Shown: positions 58,850 through 64,000 of the stretch, piece after piece
Position numbering within the stretch: the stretch's first letter is position 1
Layout of the letters: the number at the start of each line of letters is the position of its first letter
From: Alnus glutinosa
Lineage: Eukaryota; Streptophyta; Magnoliopsida; Fagales; Betulaceae
Direction of reading: 5' to 3'
DNA length: 64,000 nt
Assembly: GCF_958979055.1 (NCBI RefSeq)
Contig: NC_084894.1
Span: 23,033,616 to 23,097,615, forward strand
Position numbers and translations under genes: made by a program
Notes under the pieces: generated by a model
Seen by the model: the letters and a program-made list of their open reading frames with translations, nothing else
Databases searched by the model: none
Told to the model about the DNA's origin: nothing

Positions 58850-59622
58850 CGCTTTGACCAGAGCCCTAGAAATGCGGAAACACGTCACAAACAACAACCT
58901 GATTGGTGTGATTGCGTAGCTTCGGTTTCCACAGAAATGATGGTCAGAGCTTGACTTGACCGGTCAATTCTCAATTGGATCCTCATCCAATTTCTAAACG
59001 TGGCTTGAAGCTGTCGTTTGTTTCGTGGCCATCAAGAAAATATTTTCTTCATAATCATCAGCTAATAATAATAATAATAATAATAATAATACCTAAAAAA
59101 AAAACTAATAAAAATAATTCTCACACGCACCTTTTATTAGACATATTTCCTAGCATTACTCTATTTTTAATAACATATTTCCAATTGATAAATATTTTTA
59201 TTAAATATTTGCAGCATATATAGATTTTCTTTTAGATCATCTACAATGGTTTAAGCATTTATATGAATTTGACAGAAATTTTCTACAAGTTAATTTTTAG
59301 GGAATTTTAATTTATATATAAAATGGCTAACAAAACCCTTAAAAAAAAGTCTCCATCAGGTTCTCTAAACTAAATGGATTTTGCATTTTATAGAGCTTAT
59401 CCAAATGTAAGTTTTTTTTTTCCCTCCCTTTATTCATTTCTCTCTTCGAGTCATAGAAAACATAAACAGTAAGATATATAAGAATTTCGTCTTTTAAATA
59501 GGCCAGGGCATAGTAGGCTTAATGCATATGACCATTTTTATTTTATTTTATTTTTTTTTAAAAAAAATAAAAATAGGAGGAGAACATTTCAGTATAGCTA
59601 CTCACATGGTAGATTGGTAGTG
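58850..59622. other. upstream region of gene A and spacer
   Basis: The part up to about 59,400 is duplicated upstream of gene B (for example AACAACCTGATTGGTGTGAT and AGATTTTCTTTTAGATCAT-like words), so it probably belongs to the duplicated promoter unit. A (TAA)n microsatellite lies at 59,066-59,091 and is nearly absent from the other copy. No other gene is seen. Confidence 0.5.
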
Positions 59623-60050
59623 ATGGAGTATCCGTACGTCCGCAACTTCAACCAGAAAATGATTTGCTCCGACAATGGTTTTCTTTCCGATGGTTTCGTA
59701 CTTGCGTCTATTCGGAGAGCTTAATGCCTTTGAATTTTGATGAAGTTGGCGGCGCCGAGCTTGCAATGTAAGCTTCTCCTTGATTTTAATGCAAGAGCAG
59801 CTGTGAGGTCGGATCTAAAACTGGTGGCCGGCCAAGCCGAGCTCAACGCCGCAGAAGAATATTCCGATGATGGTAGAGCTGTTGGAAGTGGTCTAGCGGG
59901 AGAAGCGCGCGGCTAGTAAAGGTGCGGTCAAAAAAGCAAACACCGGAGGAGAAGCTATCGGAAAAGAAGCAGCCGCCGGAAGAGGAACCGCCGAGAAAGA
60001 AGCAGTCAATGGAGGAACCAAAGAGATATTTTGTCGATTCATGGAGATAA
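59623..60050 (+). pseudogene. broken intronless gene of unknown family
   Basis: This block is GC-richer than its surroundings and codes plausibly in pieces. It starts with an ATG giving MEYPYVRNFNQKMICSDNGF and continues to a stop after SIRRA. It then shows, in shifting frames, FDEVGGAELAM, then DFNARAAVRSDLKLVAGQAE, then a Lys/Glu/Pro-rich tail (KKQPPEEEPPRKKQ) ending RYFVDSWR. At least three frame changes and internal stops break it. I cannot name the family. The lack of introns could mean a processed copy or a single-exon gene. It sits between small-protein genes A and B. Confidence 0.45.
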
Positions 60051-60840
60051 AATAAGCTGAGATCAATTGTAAACATCTTAAGCTATTTTTGGTGCTTTAC
60101 GTACAAAAACCTCGTTTGTGCTAAGTCTACGTAGAAGTTATTCTTAAAATTTAATTCTAGTTACATTAATAATTTTTATTTTTTTTAGAAAATGATCCTT
60201 TTTATTTTAAGTAAAATTGAAATGAATCAATATTTTAAGATCAAGATTAAGTTTTATACATCTAATGATGTATAATAAATATATTATCACATTATTTAAA
60301 AAAATTAAATAACGTGACGTGACATCATATAAGTTAATTATCTCATTCATCCCATAGAAAGTTTACAAACCACAAGGATATACGTACACGAAAAGAATTG
60401 GCTGAGGCCCATGACTAAGAAACCATGCCTGGCCGGGTCAAATTCTGAAGAAAGCCAAGCTTTCATTAGAACATAAAATGCTACATAATTCAAGCCTTGA
60501 AATGAAATAATCTCTGCATACCATACCCAATACTGACATTTATTTACAAATCATTCAGAGTGCCATGAGAGAAGCATACATATACATGTATCCTCCCCCA
60601 ACCTAACCATAAAATCATCGAATTAAACTACATACTTATATAAGACCACCACGAAGAAACCTTCGAGCCAGAGCGAACACTCCTTGTATAGCCTTCAAAT
60701 ATAAAGAATGTTAGAATTCTTTTTGGTCTTCTTCTGGTATTCATTTGGAATGGCAAACGGACGTACGTGGCTACATGATACATCTACATGATACATCTAC
60801 ATGAATTTGTTTCCGACCCGGCCTGGCCTGCTGCAAGTGG
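60051..60840. other. spacer downstream of the broken gene and gene B
   Basis: AT-rich DNA; about 60,190-60,365 is a relative of the dispersed repeat at 18,320-18,500. The 60,480-60,840 part may include a 3' UTR of gene B on the minus strand. No further gene is seen. Confidence 0.4.
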
Positions 60841-60951
60841 ATACAACTAGCTTTACTTCACGATTGCATGAAACAAGTAAGCATTTACGTTCTGCCAGAT
60901 CGATCAACCCTCTTGAATTCGTGATCTACGTACATATATTAGTATTACTAG

Positions 60952-61128
60952 CTACAAGCGGGAGACGTATGAATTCACTGGGAAGTAGGACATTACAACT
61001 GGAGCTCCGGATGATTTTGGTTTGTTTTTGGATTTCGATTTCTCCGAAGAACATTTTCCCACATCATCGGAGACCCGAGACGCCGAGAAGCACGCGAACC
61101 AGCTGGGAAAGGATGAGAAAAGAGCCAT
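60952..61128 (-). CDS. 58-residue plant-specific small protein, copy B
   Basis: A single exon encodes 58 residues: it begins MALFSSFPSWFACFSASRVS and ends APVVMSYFPVNSYVSRL. It is the tandem duplicate of copy A, 2519 bases away and in the same orientation. Compared with A, the ends are conserved, while the middle differs by an insertion and several substitutions (CSSEKSKSKNKPKSS here, CSSDKPTNRPKSS there), and frame and stop are both kept. This pattern suggests selection on the protein. The TATA context is identical to that of A. The function is unknown; the conserved Trp-Phe-x-Cys-Phe start and Ser-Tyr-Phe-Pro-Val-Asn end are features to search with. Confidence 0.7.
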   Translation of the reverse strand: MALFSSFPSWFACFSASRVSDDVGKCSSEKSKSKNKPKSSGAPVVMSYFPVNSYVSRL

Positions 61129-61256
61129 GGCGTTTCCCTTCGATCTGTACGTTGCTGGCCGGCCGGCTACTTAGCAGTTGTTGAACAAAGTTGAGAGGGA
61201 TGAGCAATATTGAATGAGGTGTGATCGAGTAATTAGAAATGAAGTATAGGCTGCTG

Positions 61257-61264
61257 TATTTATA
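61257..61264 (-). promoter_or_regulatory. TATA box of small-protein gene B
   Basis: Minus-strand TATAAATA in the context CACTATAAATACAGCAG, about 130 bases upstream of the ATG and identical to that of gene A. Upstream sequence to about 61,990 matches the upstream region of gene A with small insertions. Confidence 0.65.
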
Positions 61265-62214
61265 GTGTGATGAAAGGGAGATGGCAAGCAGTACTCCATT
61301 GGGTAGAAGAGCAAGAAATCAAACGCGTGGAGCCGTGGTGGTTGAGAGCAAGGAAATTAAGAGCAAAGTTTTAGATGGATGCTTCTCGCCACTTTCATGG
61401 TTTTTGTCATTTTGTGGCTGCATGCGATTTGACCAGAGCCCCAGATATGCGTAAACACGTCACAAACAACAACCTGATTGGTGTGATTGCGTAGCTTCCG
61501 TCTCCACAGAAATGATGGTCAACATGGCTTGAACCAGTCGTTTGTTCCGTGGTCATCAAGAAAATCTTTTCTTCATAATTAATCATCGACTAATAATAGT
61601 ACTTAAAAAAAATATTAGCTCTTTAATTCTTCTGATAAGAATGAGTAAAATCAAAGTTTGATTGAATCTGTTACATTTATATTGCAAGATAGTTATAATA
61701 GTTTAGAATAAAAATATAATTTATAACATTACTCTATTTTTAATACCATATCTTCGGATGATAAATATTTTTATTAAACATTTGCAGCATAGATTTTCTC
61801 TTAGATCATTTACAATGGCTTAAGCATTTTTTTTGAATTGGACAGAAATTTCTTACGGTGGTTAGCAAAAAATTTGAGTTTATATGTAAAATGGCTAACA
61901 AAATCGTTAAAAAAATCACCATCCAGTTCTCAAAACTAAATGAATTTTGCATTTCATAGATACAGCTTACGTACCCAAATGTAAGAAAGCATTATTATAT
62001 ATAGACGAATGCATGAGTTTTTTGTGCTTTTTAATTTTTTTTCTCTCACTCTATTAATTTCTCTTTCTTTCATCAAAAAATGAAAAAAAAAAAAGGAGAA
62101 AAAAAAAATTTAAATCATACACACAGTGACGCATAAATAAAATGGTATCAGCTATATATATTGCCTTATAACTTCACGGTTGAAGTTATCACATCGGCTT
62201 AATTATGTTAGTTA
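61265..62214. other. upstream region of gene B and spacer
   Basis: To about 61,990 this is the duplicated upstream region shared with gene A. Beyond that lies AT-rich DNA with a poly(A) tract near 62,082-62,109. No gene is seen. Confidence 0.45.
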
Positions 62215-63530
62215 TACATCCTATACTAGACTTTCAACTTTCCGATTGTCACTCTCGGCATCACTTTGTTTAACTTATTCAAAGAAATTGAGAGAAACCG
62301 GCCATCGATTTCACCCATAAGAACCTTTCTCTTTTTACTTTCTGCTACTACCATCCCTCTCATATTTTGGGGTTTTTCTTTAGTTTATAGGTGTTTTCTG
62401 ACCATATCAATAATTTTGGTCTCTTTGCTATATATCTGTCCATTTACCTCTACGCTATGTCGTTCATCTCCTTCCTGGCCGCTACTATTGTTTGCCAGTT
62501 GTGTTTTTACTTTGAATAAGAGTTTTCTTCTCACTAGATCTGCCATCATGGGCGATCTATGAGATGAAGGTTAGTCAGATGTGAGGGGTTATCTCTCACG
62601 GCCTGGATAATTCGATGTGAGGAGTTATTTTTCATAGCTGGTTTAAATAAATTTTTAGAATATTTGGCTACCATTGTCTTAGATCAAGTATGCTCGGAGT
62701 TTATTCAAAAAAAAAAAAAAAAAAGTTTGCTCAGAGTAGATCTGCTCTTTAACTATTTTTGTAGATGGATTAGCGAAAGATGAAAGTCATAGATAACACT
62801 TTATTATAAGATAATTTTTTTTTGTATCTATGACTACATATATGCTTATATATAGCATGCGATTAATGATTTTTCAGAGTTTTATGTTTTGTGATGTAAA
62901 AAGTTTATACTCGTGATCTTTGATCAATGAAATATACAGATCTTTTGTTAAAAATAAAAACTTATTCAAAGATATTAATCGTGAAATTAATGCCTTAATT
63001 AGAAGAATAAATAATCATGTTGAATTATTTGTCAATGTCATTGATGTGATAACAGAAAACAAAGTTATTAAATTCTATACAGACTTTCTTCTTTCGATTG
63101 TCACTCTCAACATCACTTTGTCTAAATTATTCAAAAATGTCAATCATGAAATTAATGCCTTCAATTAGAAGATAAGCTTCTTTAAATGGGAAATGATACA
63201 TGCACTTGTGTGGAGCCCACTCTATTGTACCTTGTGGTAGTACACTTGTTGTGCACCATGAGTATTTTGAACATTTTTCTCTTTAAATAACATAGCGTGT
63301 TAAATTATTTGTTAATATTTTTGATATGATAACAGAAAACAAAGTTATTAAATTCTGTACTAAACCTTTTACTTTCGATTGTCACTCTCAGCATCACTTT
63401 GTCTAACTTATTTAAAGATATTACTCGTGAAATTTATTCTTTAATTCGAAGATAATTAAGCCTCTTTAAATAAAATAACGTGTTGAATTATTTTTTAATA
63501 TATTTTTAATGTGATAACAGAAAATAAAGT
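62215..63530. repeat. AT-rich long-unit repeat array
   Basis: The word GATTGTCACTCTC followed by GCATCACTTTGT or ACATCACTTTGT occurs at about 62,244, 63,099 and 63,379. GTGATAACAGAAAACAAAGTTATTAAATTC-like sequence follows a GTTGAATTATTTGTYAATRT word at about 63,020, 63,305 and 63,485. The copies form an irregular array with units of about 170-280 bases. One unit is lengthened by a MITE at about 63,188-63,282, and the array stops abruptly at an LTR-like start at 63,531. The stretch 62,266-62,562 is an open frame of 98 codons with hydrophobic composition but no recognisable domain. Confidence 0.55.
63188..63282. mobile_element. short MITE inside the repeat array
   Basis: About 95 bases starting GGGAAATGATACATGCACTT and ending, in reverse complement, with GAGAAAAATGTTCAAAATAC interrupt one array unit and are absent from the other units. 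The ends and general layout resemble the MITE at 48,689-48,835. Confidence 0.55.
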
Positions 63531-64000
63531 TGTTGGGAATAATTTCACTTGGCTTGGCCCATTTTGAAGATTACGAGCCTCTGAGTCCACATTGACTCAC
63601 TGGCGATTGCGGGCTCGTAGTTCATCAGGTATGAGCCTGCAAGTATAAATTTGGATACTCTAGAGCCCCAGGAATGTACTGCCTCGAGAATCGACATAGC
63701 TTATAACCAGGGAAGGCGATATGCGATCTCGAAAAATCTGGGACCGCACATAGTTCCCGGAAATCCGGTACTAAAATTAATCCCGAATTTGTCATCTAGA
63801 ATCCTACTTTGAGATAAGTAAAGAAAAAATTCCAGTTTGGGGAGGTAGAGGATTCTGAGTCCAGGCTAAACTCTAATGGCACTCTTAGGTCCAGAGAGAA
63901 GCACAGAACCCTATTATAGTCGAGCCTTCATCACTCAGTCTATAAATATGCCCTTACACCATATATAAACCTAAGACTAAATTGTTGTGCATATATGCTT
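63531..64000. mobile_element. possible LTR start, cut by the window edge (fossil)
   Basis: From 63,531 the sequence changes from AT-rich array to a mixed-composition block beginning TGTTGGGAATAA, a typical LTR start. TATAAATATGCCC at about 63,941 could be the promoter of such an LTR. The break falls inside a word that continues in other units of the array, which supports an insertion at this point. The other end is outside the window, so neither family nor state can be judged. Confidence 0.45.

Noticed and set aside
59066-59091. (TAA)n tract as a functional element
   Set aside because: It is an ordinary microsatellite in a spacer and is nearly absent from the duplicated copy upstream of gene B.
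62266-62562. 98-codon hydrophobic open frame
   Set aside because: It overlaps the repeat array start and its hydrophobicity follows from T-rich sequence.

Overview
The window is nuclear DNA from a dicot, most likely a woody rosid. Its genes have several exons with GT-AG introns, its intergenic DNA is AT-rich, and miniature inverted-repeat elements are dense. All recognisable proteins belong to plant families (type 1 metallothioneins, OEP16, a plant MBD protein, GH17 with X8). I cannot name the species; Fagales is only a guess.

Layout. 0-5.7 kb: AT-rich intergenic DNA with foldback elements. 5.8-8.5 kb (+): a DUF4378 (TRM-like) protein in four coding exons. 10.7-13.0 kb (+): an Obg-type GTPase, probably the mitochondrial OBGM. 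13.6-15.0 kb (-): a decayed LINE. 19.5-26.0 kb (+): two tandem type 1 metallothionein genes sharing a promoter block, separated by a probable solo LTR and two inverted-repeat elements. 26.8-29.5 kb (-): an OEP16 envelope channel in six coding exons. 29.9-32.0 kb (+): a stray copy of TIM9 exon 1, then an intact intronless PPR gene closely resembling ABO8/At4g11690. 33.6-37.9 kb (+): the real TIM9, whose 4-kb intron holds a Copia fossil. 40.1-42.2 kb (-): CXIP4, a zinc-knuckle/RS protein. 42.5-44.2 kb: a duplicated repeat, one copy of which holds a retroposon. 45.5-47.6 kb (-): a secreted beta-1,3-glucanase with an X8 domain. 47.6-52.9 kb: MITE-rich DNA. 53.2-56.4 kb (+): an MBD5/MBD6-like methyl-CpG reader. 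58.4-61.1 kb (-): two tandem copies of a 57/58-residue protein gene flanking a broken unknown gene. 62.2-63.5 kb: an AT-rich repeat array cut by a MITE and by what looks like the start of an LTR that runs off the window.

There is no operon-like functional cluster. Several neighbours are organellar: OBGM, OEP16, the PPR protein and TIM9. I treat this as coincidence, but three of them (OEP16, the TIM9 exon 1 copy and the PPR gene) are physically tied by a duplication that put a TIM9-type promoter and first exon between OEP16 and the PPR gene. The most interesting items are that duplication, the tandem small-protein genes, the retroposon whose empty site is preserved in a neighbouring duplicate, a 60-bp near-perfect palindrome centred on CACGTG, and two unrelated inverted-repeat elements sharing a CCGG-rich core.

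No rRNA, tRNA or CRISPR array was seen. Splice sites were placed by eye from reading frame, GT-AG rule and family similarity; UTR limits are estimates.
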